Part shown: in pieces, positions 34,989 to 46,214 of the stretch | Layout of the letters: every line of letters starts with the position of its first letter | Numbering within the stretch: the first letter of the stretch is position 1 | Source: Emmonsiellopsis sp. PD_33 | Lineage: Eukaryota; Ascomycota; Eurotiomycetes; Onygenales; Ajellomycetaceae | Length of the DNA: 64,000 nt | NCBI GenBank assembly: GCA_032988165.1 | Contig: JANTQF010000111.1 | Location: forward strand, 40,343-104,342 | Direction of reading: 5' to 3' | Position numbers and translations under genes: made by a program | The notes under the pieces: model-generated | What the model saw: the letters and a program-made list of their open reading frames with translations, nothing else | Told to the model about the DNA's origin: nothing | Database searches by the model: none

Positions 34989-37202
34989 TCAACCGAGAAC
35001 CAAAACCCTCAAATCAGTAAACTCACCCAATATACTACTCCGAGAAAGGTTCTGCTTCCCAGGCAGGCTTCTCGTAGCCCAAACTTTTCGAATGGCTTCA
35101 TCTGCAACGGAAAACATGCGCATCCCAGTAGACTTGGCGGTGTTTTCAAGCCACTCACAAATTTGCTGCCGTGTCTTGGGCTTAGCTGCCTCACATCCGG
35201 CAATAAACAATGGCCAGCATACATCAGCCGATCGGTCTTGGTATTGTTCTTTCTGCTTATTGTATTCAATCAGGTGGTGGACGGTTTCCTGTACGTATGG
35301 CTGTAGCACTAGATTATTGACGTCTCTCACGGCGCTATAGAAGTTTATCATTAGAGTAGCGTATATAGCTTGAACAAGGTGATAGGGGAATCTCTCTCCT
35401 TGGGGTGGGTTTGCTGGGTTATGTGGATGATCAGGGTGCTTCCAAGCGCATATTCCATCCTCTAGACTCTTAATCCTTACGGCGAATGCGTCATGGTCGG
35501 TATATACAGCCCTCTGATGGTTCTTCCGAAGTATTTCTACTTCGCGGGCTAGTTGGGTTGTTCGGAATATGAGCTTGAATAGTGATTCCGGTATCGAATA
35601 AATCTGCTCAAATACAGTCGTAGGAGCGGCAAGACTTCGCACGAAATCCAAATCCAAGACACCATGGTTTAGGGGTGGCTGTCTTAAGAGTTTGTCGCAG
35701 GCTAAAAGCCTCCGGTCGCATGATATATTTGGATCGTCGCTCAATTCCTCCGTCAAATCCATGCTCAAATTTCCTTCGGGCAAAACGGAACCCTCAGTAA
35801 AAATGACAAGGTATAGATATATGGAGTGGAGCATCCTCGCTTTGCGTGGTGTTGGGAATTCCATGTAGAACAATGACTTGCTCGATGTCGCGCAGGTAGC
35901 GGGCTGCATTTTTCGTCTCGCCGCTTACAATCTTATAAATGCCATCATAGTTAGACCAGACGACCGAATAGAGGGATGGGTTAATACAAGAAGGGAATGG
36001 GTGGGAGTGACCCACTGATATCGTAGCCATGCTCAGAAGCGGCATGAGAACACTTTTATATTTTTCCTTTTTTTGGGGTCTCATCGACAGGTCGCGCAGG
36101 GGCATTTGTAGTCGCTTTGTAGCCCTCTCTCTATACCGCTTCCCAACGGCGTGCCAGTCTAAAGATTTTGTTTCTCGTCCAGAGGGGAACATAATATCTA
36201 AGCTAAAGGCGCTGATGGCGAAAACGGCAAAGAGGAGCGAGACTTTTGCATTGCTGCTGTCCCCTGACAGTGAGATCTCCCCCAACGTGCTAAGAATGTT
36301 AGGAACAAATAGAATCTCCCAAGGGGACTTGGATTGCATTCGAGCAGGAGTGAACCTAGTCACCATGGCGTTTTGGTAGTAGTCCAACAGTAACTTTGCG
36401 GTTGACATGGAAAAGTCCTCAAGATCATGCGGCAATGCCATCAAAGTTCCGAACATGGAAACCGACCTAAGAGATGGAAGTTCAGCCGGTGTAGACGACG
36501 GTCGAGCAGGCATCTGGTTATTTCCATCCAGCTGTTCTGTATTTACCATAGGTGCCTCTGGCAAATAGAGCCCTGGAGACCATGATATTCGGTCGATCTC
36601 ATCATCATTTGGCTCATCACTCGAGATTTCGGGGATAAATGGCCATAGTCCAAAGTCATCAAGTTCCGTTGGTTGTGGACTTGACATACTGATTGGTACT
36701 AGTAGTATAGCGTCCATGCCGCATCGAAATACATGAAACGGGCCATTTTGAATGGTTTGGTTCCCCGTATCCTATCGGCCTGCGGATCTAACTGCTCCAG
36801 CATTGACTTCACTGGTATCGTGCAAGCTAGAGAAAGCAGGGTACCGGCGCTGCGTGCTTGTTGGTTTCCTGTCAAGAGCCAGTCAGTCCATAGTTTCGTG
36901 GTGGTGGGAGTTTGCAGGGTGTAGTTACCTTGGAATAACGGTCGTCGCCGCACATACACATCAGCCTCAGACTCCTCTGGGTCATGGCTCCCCAGTCTTC
37001 CTTTTCTTGGGGGAAGCCAAACCATGCGGGGAGGGGCTTCGGGGGCCAGGCACTCCAGCTTTCTTTGATCGCATTGGGAAGATCGAGGCAGGGCTCGGTC
37101 ACAACGCACTTTTCTGGGGCGACAGTTGAAGCACGAGTTTTCTCGTACGGCTGTGAGGACCATTATCAATTGATGAACGATTGTCACACGTTTGAACGGC
37201 AC
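34989..37202 (-). pseudogene. Zn2Cys6 transcription factor (ArgRII-like, Fungal_trans_2), frameshifted
   Basis: Exon 1 (36733-37202, possibly with a small internal intron near 36880-36930) starts MVLTAVRENSCFNCRPRKVRCD, a Zn2Cys6 cluster. The fourth Cys is replaced: the motif reads PRSSQC where PxCxxC is expected, leaving five ligands. After a 44-nt intron (36689-36732), the regulatory domain begins MSSPQPTELDDFG and runs with ETKNAARYLRDIEQVIVL. Near 35856-35861 the frame then changes by one base to RKARMLHSIYLYL without room for an intron; a single extra A in GGAATTC would explain it. The new frame continues to the C-terminus at 34989 (RKVWATRSLPGKQN). The family regulates catabolic or secondary-metabolite clusters. 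Probably inactive, unless the shift is a sequencing error. Confidence 0.72.
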
Positions 37203-37824
37203 TCGCTGTGAGTCAGGCGAGGAACCCGTCCATTGAATCCCCGCGTTGGCGAGAGATCACTATGAGATGAGCGATACGATAAACAGACTAGTTGCCAAGA
37301 ACCCAACTTCACTGAAATTGCGCAGGGGCGCCGACCCGAAAAAAAGGAGCAACAACTGTGGATTCATGGAGACGTTAAGTCGAAGGAAGACTTTGCAAAG
37401 CGGCGTGGTTGATGGCGGGGAGTTTGACCGAAGTCGACATTTTCTTATTGCAATGATGGTTGGCGGTTGCCCGGCATTGTCCATGACGGTACGGAGTACA
37501 AGGCAAACTATCGATGAAGATTGCTGTTGGTGCTGATAACGCCAAAGATGGGAGGAGATACGATACGTCTCCCGCCACTGGAGCCAGCCGGAGCCAGCCG
37601 GACAGGTTGGAGAAATGCCCGACGGCCCCGCCTACCAAAAGGATAGCACCGTTTGTGTATAGATACGCCGAAAAGGGGAACCTAAGCTTGTTATCGGGAA
37701 GCAGGCCCAATATCTCTACAGGCCATATCTACATATTTAAGGGGCTTGCCGTTCTAGTTCGACGGGGTGCAAGCCATATCCCCTTCCATCATATCGAATC
37801 ATTATCAAAGTACCCTCCGCAGCC
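37203..37824. other. Divergent region, Zn2Cys6 regulator / PhyH-like gene
   Basis: About 620 bases between the two 5' ends. A doubled GGAGCCAGCC word lies near 37579-37598. No gene seen. Confidence 0.45.
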
Positions 37825-38781
37825 ATGGCTAGTATCAAACTTGCCGAGATCCAACGCATCGAGCGCTTGGATGCTTCCTCCATCATTCGCGCCATCACCC
37901 AGGACGGGTGCTGTATTATCAAAAATTTCACGGACGACGAGACCGTGAAGAAAGCAAACGAGGAAATACGACCTTATCTCGAGGCCGACAGGCCTTGGAA
38001 GGTGAGTAGACACGGGCTCAAAAAAACATCAGCTCGTCGCTAATAATCGCACAGGGCGATTTATTTCCTCCAGAAACCCGGAGATGTGCAAATATTGTTG
38101 GCAGAAGTCAAGTGGCCCGAGAGAAATAAGTTGTTGACCCTCTCATTCAGAATATAACGTCCCATTTTGTGGACAAGACAACTTCCAATTACTACGGCCA
38201 AGAAGGCCATTCGCTCGCTCGCCATGACGTTTGACATTGGGCCTGGTGGCAAGGCTCAAAGACTGCATCGCGATGACAAAAATTACCATGTCGACCATGA
38301 GGATCAGACGCAAACGGGGTATCGCGTTGGGTCGGACGTAATGATGGCCTTTATGGTTCCAGGAGTGGAGACGACGTTTGAGAATGGAGCAACGACGGCT
38401 ATCCCCCGCAGCCATCTGTGGGGATCTGATAGGGCGCCCAAAATTGAAGAGTCTATTGCAGCGGAAATGGAGGTTGGCGATGCTTGGGTGATGCTAGGAG
38501 GGTTGTACCACGCGGGCGGCGCGAATATCACCGAAAACGAGCGGCGAATCGTGCACGGTTTCTTTTTCTGTCGGGGATATTATCGCCACGAGGAGAACAT
38601 ATATCTCGCCAACGCCGCTGAGGACGTTCTCTCCTGGGGTCCGGAGGTTCAAAGAATCATGGGTTACCAACTGTCTAGTCCGAATATAGGGTTTGTAGAC
38701 TTCAAAGGGCCGATACAATACTTGCAGGGTGTGGAACTTGACGAATTTGGAGATTTTGGCCCCTCTCAGGGGGGTAAGTAG
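37825..38781 (+). pseudogene. Phytanoyl-CoA dioxygenase (PhyH)-like gene with stop and frameshift
   Basis: Family members are Fe(II)/2-oxoglutarate oxygenases, often in secondary metabolism. Exon 1 (37825-38001) is intact: MASIKLAEIQRIERLD, DGCCIIKNFTDDETV. After a normal intron (38002-38054), GDLFPPETRRCANIVGRSQ continues in frame, but a TAA at 38127 follows REK; the frame then goes on as VVDPLIQNITSHFVD and YYGQEGHSLA. Near 38215 the frame shifts by one to MTFDIGPGGKAQRLHRDD, then is open to 38781. Both breaks are within residues conserved in the family, so introns do not explain them. The 3' part keeps the iron ligands (HRDD; GLYHAGGANITENERR with the distal His). Could still yield a truncated protein, but not a full enzyme. 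Confidence 0.78.
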
Positions 38782-38953
38782 AGGCGATTATCGACGTGGA
38801 GCTGAGAGGAAAGGGGATATGTTATCCAACAACGAAGAAACCAACTAAAGCAGGCCGTCAGATTGAATTAAAAACGCGGCTAGTGTGACCTTTAGCGTGC
38901 AACAATGGACTTCGCAATTAGTTTAAATATCCCGAGCGGATGCTTCCCGGGTG

Positions 38954-38960
38954 TATATAA
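38954..38960 (+). promoter_or_regulatory. TATA box of the ketopantoate-reductase-like gene
   Basis: TATATAA, about 75 bases before the ATG at 39035. The tight spacing supports that start. Confidence 0.45.
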
Positions 38961-39034
38961 GCTGGAGGGCACAGTCCCGCTCCTTGTGGTCGCTTTGTCT
39001 CCGTGCCCGACTTTTTTTATATAGAACTCCCACC

Positions 39035-40156
39035 ATGTCTGAAAAAGCGAGTATTCTTCTAGTCGGCGCAGGCGGAGTTGGCACGATCGGGGCACTGAAT
39101 CTGGAGGGCGGGGGGCTGGCTGAGGTCACCGCTGTGCTACGGTCCAATTATGACAAGGTGTCGAAGGAGGGGTTTCATATCAATTCGGTCGACCATGGCG
39201 AACTCCAAGGCTGGCGACCATCTAAAGGTTCTCAGCTTCACGATCTGTTAATTACAACTACCGCACATACTAACTGGAAATCAAGTCGTCAAACAAATCC
39301 CGAGCCACGCAGAGAAGCAGTTTGACTTCATAGTTGTGACGACGAAAAACATCGCTGATCACCACCCAACCACCGCAGAGCTGATTGAACCAGCTGTTAC
39401 CCCTAGAAAGACCATTATCGTTCTGATCCAAAATGGGTTGAATATCGAAAAGCCGATTTTTGCCAAGTTCCCGAACAACATCTGCCTCTCTGGAGTCAGC
39501 ATGATAGGTTCCCACGAAACTTCGCCCGCGTTTATCGAACATGACGATCCCGACGAGCTTATTCTGGGGGCCTTTGAAAACCCCAACATTCCCAAAGAGG
39601 CACTGCAGGACGCGGCCCGGAAATTCGTCAATATATACGCTGCTGGATGCAAGACGGTGTGCACGTATACGGATGAGGTTCCCTTCCATCGATGGAGAAA
39701 GCTCGTCTATAATGCCTGCATAAACACCCTCGGGGCGATTACGGGATTGGATAGTGGTCGCATTCGACTTGCCGATGACACAGTTGAGACTCTCCTACGA
39801 CCCGCCATGAACGAGATCGTCGCTGCTGCAAAGGCTTGTGGAATTTCCCTCCCATCGGATGTCGTGGATTTCATGATCAATGTTGACCCCCTTACCACGT
39901 ACTTGAAGCCTAGCATGCTCGTCGATGTCCTCAAGGCGAGTTGATTTCTCACAAAAGAAGACCTGGCCCGTGCTAATTTTATTATTAGGGGAATTTAATC
40001 GAGTTCGAGAATTTGCTCGGTGAGCCCTTGCGAGAGGGGACGTCGCGAGGGGTACCAATGCCAACAGCAACTTTCATATACCATACCTTGAAGGCTATTC
40101 AGTGGAAGTTTAAGGAAGGGAAAGGGTATATTACTATCCCCCCAAAGAGTGTTTAA
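39035..40156 (+). CDS. Ketopantoate reductase-like dehydrogenase (ApbA/PanE family)
   Basis: Exons 39035-39227, 39286-39935 and 39989-40156; phases agree, 336 aa. NADPH-dependent 2-ketoacid reductase fold; the pantothenate enzyme reduces ketopantoate, but fungi have many paralogues of unknown substrate. The N-terminus SILLVGAGGVGTIGALN has the GxGxxG nucleotide loop; FDFIVVTTKN and IIVLIQNGLNIEKP are the next conserved blocks. The C-domain reads HRWRKLVYNACINTLGAITG with the catalytic Lys. The second intron begins GCGAGT, not GT: a GC-AG intron (39936-39988), the only reading that rejoins DVLK to GNLIEFENLLGEP. Of the genes in the 34-40 kb block this is the only one that still reads through; the GC donor may be an early sign of decay or a normal GC intron. 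Confidence 0.85.
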
Positions 40157-40732
40157 ATGCATGAAATTATGTGGTTTCGGGTCGGCACGTACCGTCGCGC
40201 CATAGTATTGGAGAAGAAATATACTTCAAGTCAGCTACTCAAAGCACGCTGTGCAGAAAATTATATACAACCAATTAATATTTGGCTTAGTGATTTATTC
40301 GGGGGCTTCACCATGGTGCCAGAGGTAAATGGCGCGATTATACTTATTAAATTTTATGTGCAGGACATGCGATCATTTTCCGCCTATTCAGGAGATGGTA
40401 GGTAGTGTACCTCGCGGCTGCATTAACACTGCCCGTTGCTTGCTCTGGTGAGGAGGACCAGAATTAAATTTATGGGAGTTAAGGGTTGTGGCACACGATG
40501 GGACAATGCTTGCTCTCCGAATGCAGACACCCCATCCCGCTATATCTATGAACCCAGCTTTGTGGCTCATCTGTATATCTCACATCCACTGGCAACAGAT
40601 ATCCCTTAAAAATGGAAACCAACATTACCAAAAAAGATGCGAAATGGTCACCGCCTAATTTGGGAAGTCTTTTAGACAGACCCGAACACAGATAATATCC
40701 AAAATTGTATAATAGAATAGAAACAAGAGGAT
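40157..40732. other. Convergent intergenic region
   Basis: About 575 bases between the reductase and Ras-like stop codons; AT-rich, nothing recognised. Confidence 0.45.
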
Positions 40733-41832
40733 TTAACTCCTAAAACCCCGGGATAGCCTCGCTTTTATGGAGCGGGTTGCCAATCGGAGCGTCCCCGGAC
40801 GCCTTCCCAAATTCTCAGGTCGGGAGTTTACTCCTCGTGCTCGAAATTCCCGAACTGCATCGACAAACACGGCCTCGACCTCCCGAAGCTGGCGGGATGA
40901 TGACTGCATAAATTTACACCCCAGCTGATTAGCAAGATCCCGGCCCTTCTCGATGGCGTCGCAATGCTGTTGAGCCATGGGATAAGAAGTTGGTATCCAA
41001 GTTGTGTCCGCAACGATGTAGGATGGGTTGGGGGAGATGAACGTGTTCGCCACGTGGAAAATCTTGATTCCTTCTTCATAGAAGAATTTACAGGCTAGCA
41101 GGACGTTCATGTTTATGCCGTTGGCATCCGGGGTTTTGTATAGCGCTATTGGATGGGAGGATGTCACGCAGGCGCGGAGAACGGCGATTTGTAGCTCGGC
41201 GGGGAGGCGAGGAAAAGGGGTGAAAGTGTTTTGCAACCGCGGTCGTCGTCGTTCAGAAACAGAAGCCAATGGGCCAACTCTTAAACGAATCCTGGGTCGG
41301 ACCCTTTTTGACAAGTCCTGCAGCATTCCGGACGCTTGGGATATGGAGGTGGAGGAGAATCTTTGTTCTTTGGCGGGCTTTTGCGTATATCCCGTAGTTC
41401 CCAAGAACTTGTTTCTATCCCATTTTGCAGCTCTCCCATATAGTCTTGAGATATAATCAAGGCCGTCCTGGGGATCATTGGCTGCAACATCGTATATGAA
41501 GATACATACGTTGGTCCGTTCCAAGAAGAGGTCGTAAACTGCGCTGTAATATTCCATGTCGAGCGGTAGCTGACTCTCTATGTGGAGCAAGGAGACACGG
41601 TTGTCTATGACAACTTGTTTTCTGTAATCTTCGCCAATAAATGGTTCATAAGGCCTGTCCACGAAGTGGTTTAGGGTGTACTAGCTGGCATTAGCAGAGT
41701 GGGATGGATAAGGGGATAATACATGTAACTCGGAGCTCAGAAGGGGGTTCGCCTTACTTGCACAGTGAATGCGAAGGCCGAGTCATGATCCTCTGATGCA
41801 GCAAGTATATTTATTAACTGCATAGGAGGCAT
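40733..41832 (-). CDS. Ras-like pseudo-GTPase fused to an F-box-like region
   Basis: Exons 41758-41832 and 40733-41680, 340 aa; intron 41681-41757 (GTAAGG...CTAG). The join gives FAFTVQ-YTLNHFVD, which lines up with the Ras segment ALTIQ-xxxNHFVD, then EPFIGEDYRKQVVID like the Ras effector loop and MEYYSAVYDLF like switch II. The parts that hold nucleotide are gone: no GxxxxGKS/T loop (ASEDHDSAF instead), no Thr35 (Phe), no DxxG, no NKxD. From about residue 177, FPRLPAELQIAVLRACVTSS and LLACKFFYEEGIKIF resemble the F-box-like N-terminus of many fungal proteins. The basic C-terminus lacks a CaaX box. Family reading is by eye. It may be an expressed scaffold or a decaying Ras paralogue; the F-box call is weaker than the Ras call. 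Confidence 0.68.
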
Positions 41833-42715
41833 CTTCAAATACGGTTTTGGATTTGGTCGGGATTCAGCGGGTTCTGGAAAGGAGAATAGGAGATGCGGCA
41901 GGAATAGGGGCAGCGGCGCCCTTGCTGACTCAGCCTGATGATATTTTTCGCAACCTCAGCTGAGGCTCGGCCTGAACCTTTCAAACTCCCCTTGGATTAA
42001 ACGAAAATCTTGTCGATGTTATTTCAACTGCAGCCACCAAAGAGTAGGGAAGGGTGGAAATGTTTTTGGGGAAGTTTGAATGAGCGAGAAGCCCAGCGAG
42101 CCGTTTTTGAACCTTCTGATAAAGGCTGGCGGCACAGCCACTACAGGGATTAACTACTAGTTATGTGCTTGCGACAGGATGGAATTTATTCAAGATTGAT
42201 ACGAGCTGTGCCAAGAAGCCGTGTGAACTCCCAGCGGATGGGCGCTGGCCTGGCCTCATCAACGCGGTCCCGTCTCCGTCTCCCGTCTTCTCGAAACGCT
42301 TGAGCTATTCTCAACGTGCGGCGTGCAAACACGTAAAAGCGTATGTGATGATTTCTATTATTGATGGCTTATAATGACATAGAAAGACAAAGCAAACGAC
42401 CTCCCAATTATTTTGCCCCTGACGGCAAACACAGAATTACCTCCGATTAACCGCGCTCGAATCATAGTTCTGACGGACTCCAGCAGCAAACAAACACAAC
42501 ACAAAAGAACACAAAACAAGAACAAACATCAACACCTTAAAAGGAGAAAATTCCCCCCTCACGCTAATCCCCAATCTTTCATGGCTACTCGGCACCTTGC
42601 TATGCTCTCAAACATATCTCTCCCCTAATGATGGTTTCCAGTAAAGGGGATACATGTTTTGCATTTGAGTCTCGGCATTTTTCAGGCAAACTCATACCGC
42701 ATTTAGCATATGCTT
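41833..42715. other. Intergenic region, no gene recognised
   Basis: About 880 bases between the MARVEL-like stop and the Ras-like start. Includes an A-rich run with repeated ACAAAACAAG-like words near 42490-42540. Nothing else. Confidence 0.45.
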
Positions 42716-43440
42716 TCATTTTTCAATGTCCTTCGGAGAATGCTCCTGGGATTGGCGCCACAGAAAACCGCCGCAAGCTGCAGAGAATGCAAACAGGATA
42801 CTATTTGCCAGTGTTAGTTTATCTAACCAAAGTCAAGCTGAAAGAAAGCCTTGATAAGAGACCTACCAAAGCGCAATGCTAAGACCCCAAATGGACTTCA
42901 TTTCAAGGCAGTACGCCTTGGACGCCCCCATCCACTTGGCGTACCCCAAGAGTTTACCATCCTTGCCCATATGTTCGCCTACAGCAGCGGTGAATCTTGA
43001 TGCGTCGCCAAATTTGCCAAGCGCATTGCAGTCGAGGTAGGAGACGGGTTTGCCGACGACAACGGCAACCACGATGAGGGCGATCAGGAGAAGGACATCC
43101 ATTCCGGTTGAAACAAGGAATGGCAAAATTGCGTCGAGGTAAAGGATGAAGGTAATGGCACAGTACAGCACGGCAATGCATGTCTAGGTGAAGGCATATC
43201 CGGTTAGCTTAGGGGTTTGATTCCCTTTTCCCTTCCATGAGAACTCAACATGATGGAGATTCGTTTAATACTCACCACACTGAGAGTGCCAACAAGGACC
43301 TGTGGAGGGGTGACATCGTTCTTGACCATATCTGAAATGAAGTTTGCGGTCATCCCGATAATGGTGATCAAGCAGACGGCTTGAAGAATGCGAACAATCT
43401 TGAAGGTGGTACCGAGAGCACCGTCTTGAGAGGAGCCCAT
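42716..43440 (-). CDS. MARVEL-like four-helix membrane protein
   Basis: Exons 43276-43440, 42867-43183 and 42716-42800; phases agree, 188 aa. Small integral membrane protein of the fungal MARVEL type, placed at membrane microdomains in known cases. Four hydrophobic helices: IVRILQAVCLITIIGMTANF, PPQVLVGTLSVV-TCIAVLYCAITF, MDVLLLIALIVVAVVV, and SIALCILFAFSAACGGFLW. The loop between helices 3 and 4 has CNALG and YCLEMKSIW, with paired Cys typical of the family. The last exon was placed using a CTAAC branch site and TAG acceptor; it gives a cytosolic tail QSQEHSPKDIEK. Without it the fourth helix would be cut. No partner or function can be read from the neighbours. Confidence 0.78.
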
Positions 43441-46214
43441 CTTCGCTGTGTTCAGGGGTTCCTGAATTGTTGAACTGGAGAAAAAAACGAAGGAGGATAA
43501 GTCGAATTGTCGGTATAGAGAGGTCAAACGACGGAGATCGGCAAATATTTTAAAAATCCGTGGAATAGGACTGTATGGAGGTGTTCCCTTTTTTTATTTT
43601 GGGACGAATCTCTTCCCAGAAGGATGTTGATGGTAATAGAGGATGAAACGATGGCTTTCCAGAGCCCGTACGGAATTGAACAAAACAAAGGTAAGAATAA
43701 GAACTTTTACTTCAGGATAAAACCGAGACGAAGGTGGCAAGGAAACAAAAGGCCAAACCTGAAAGGAGACAAAGGATAGGAAACTCGTGGAAGAGAAAGG
43801 GAAAAAGGAAACTAAGAAAAGGAGAAAGCGGTGCAATATGAATGTTTCTGTTGATGACCGCCAAAAGGAAAAATCCAGATCAAAGGCGACCTGGCAATCA
43901 CCTTTATATGCAATCGACGGCCAGCTCCCAACACAACACGGTCATCCGTCCCTCCATACAAGTTCGCAGTAACAAAGTCAAGGAAGTCAAAAAAAAAAAA
44001 AAGCAACGAGCTAACAGCTAACAGCTCCAGGCAATCAGAACACAGATAGCATGTTTGAGATCATTCTGAGCATGCGCCGCATCAACCAATCACTTCTCCA
44101 AGGAACTTTACCAGCAAATATCCCACCCAAACGCCAGGAACAAGCTCCTGCCACAACCTACGGACTACGAGTGACCATCCATGGGTGGATTCAAATGGTC
44201 CAGTTGAGTTTGAACCTTCATCCGCTGTCAAAAATAGACAGGGCTTTAGCGTGGGTCAGTGCGTGGCGCCCACCAAGTTTCAGCCAGACACGCCAAGCAA
44301 CGCCAGCGGAGTTCCCAACCCGGCGCTTAACGTTAGACAAGGCGGGACCCATCCTCCTGGGACGCATTTTTGGCCAAACACTTGCTCTCAAGGAGCTGCT
44401 CCTGAAGCATGAAAAACGCTGATCCATCAAACGGGAAGGATCCCGCAACACTCTCTCGGCCTCCTGTTTACGAACAAATATGGAGACCTATTTTCGGCCC
44501 GTCTAGTTCATTGCCAAAATTGTCTAGATCTCTCAGAAGATCAAGATAGGAAATTTTTGGGCGCTTTCAGAGCTCGAACTATACGTTCACTCTCTTTCTT
44601 GGTTTACTTTCTATGAAACCAAGATGGGAAAGCTTCCAATTGGTCACTTCCTTTTCTGCACACTATCTTTTGAGAGGAGAGTTCTAGACTTTGCCTGTTT
44701 GCTACGGCCCTGCTATTCGCCGTGCATAGTACTCAACCCGCATGCTGCCAGCCTGCCACGCGCCATAGCTCTGGTTCAGCCACTTCTGGAATTAAATCTT
44801 GACAAACTTGATCGACACAGCTCCTACACGAGAGTACCTACCATTCCAGCCTCTATACCTTTCTGCGACCTCCTATGTTTCCTATGCGTGATTGCGTCAC
44901 CATACGGATTCAAAGGGCTTGGGCGCTAACGGTCGAGAGTCCACTTGAATGGATGCTATGAGATGAGGCAAGGAAATAGCCTCTCTACTTGATATATTAG
45001 CAAGGCTGAAAATTTATTAGGGGTATAGAGAGGCCAGGAAAAAGTGCGGCACGGCTTCATTCGCTGTGTCTCCCACGTTTGATGCCCATTCATCTGAGAA
45101 TACGCCGCAAGCCTCCCAAACTCCACATCCCTTTGCAATTGCTCCAAATGGTTCCCCCTCAAACAAATTGCAGCAGGTCCTTCTCCAACCAACAACCCTT
45201 GCACCAAATAAACCTATCTTTATACAGGGTCGAATTCAGGCCCACACGGCTTCTACCGTGTCTAGGTTAATTCGAAGTGTCGAGGAAAGAGTGCCGTTAT
45301 TGGCCCTATAGTCTAATAAAGTTTGCACTGCATGAGCCCAATGGCTTATTTTGGACATTTTGTGACGTGAGGCTCTTGCCAGTGGTGGGATTCGTCTGGA
45401 TGAGAAAGAGTGAGAATTAATCTTGTGGGCGGAGGAATGTTTTATGAAGCGCAATGATATTTTTATCAAAAGATATTGAGCAGGCTGGATGGTTTGAGGA
45501 TATGATTTGCTGATATTGAGAAGTATTATTGGAGGTCTTTCACGCCGAACTCGGAGGTTATTTTTCCAATGACTTGATTTCAAGATCCTTTAATCTGCCT
45601 CACTGATACAGTCATTTCCTACCCTAACAGCTGGCCATTGGAAAATCCTGTGATCATTTGAGGCTAGTGGACAATAGTAAGTTAGACATATGTAAAGTGT
45701 AACAAATATCCAGCCACTAGGAAATAGGGGGATATCTAATTGTTAATATTAAGTGTTAGATGCTCTACTAGAATATTTAGAGCCCTTCATACTTCACTGC
45801 AAAGACCATAAACCTTGAGGCTTGGGTGGTTGAGAATGAATACCAATCTCACCTTGTCTAAGAAGTACTTTCAGCTACTCTCAGCCAAAAGAACGAGGCT
45901 CTTTTCTCTGCAACCTTCCCGTACTTGTGCATCCCAACATGATTGTATATCGTGAAGGTGTGAGCATTGCCATCACAAGGGACTTTATGCCAAGCCATGC
46001 CAAGACACGTCAATTCGAGCTGCGGCTAATCCTGCCGGTCGGCTAAAGATGCCGGGGTTGCGCTTAACTCCGGCCGCAACTCAATCCTGAGAAATTTTGG
46101 CTATCGCAAACCCCAGAAGCAGATCAAAGCCTGTCAGGCACAGACGAATACCGCATTTCCACTCATTTGTCCATTTCCGCAGTCGCTATAAATGTCCTGG
46201 TGTTGCCGTGGACG
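43441..46214. other. Long intergenic region, no gene recognised
   Basis: About 2.8 kb between divergent start codons. A 12-base poly-A run lies near 43991-44002. ORFs up to about 120 codons do not resemble known proteins. AT-rich in 45.6-45.9 kb. Possible regulatory or non-coding RNA space, not shown. Confidence 0.4.

Noticed and set aside
44051..44422. 123-codon plus-strand ORF in the 43-46 kb region
   Set aside because: No family match, overlapping ORFs in other frames and strands.
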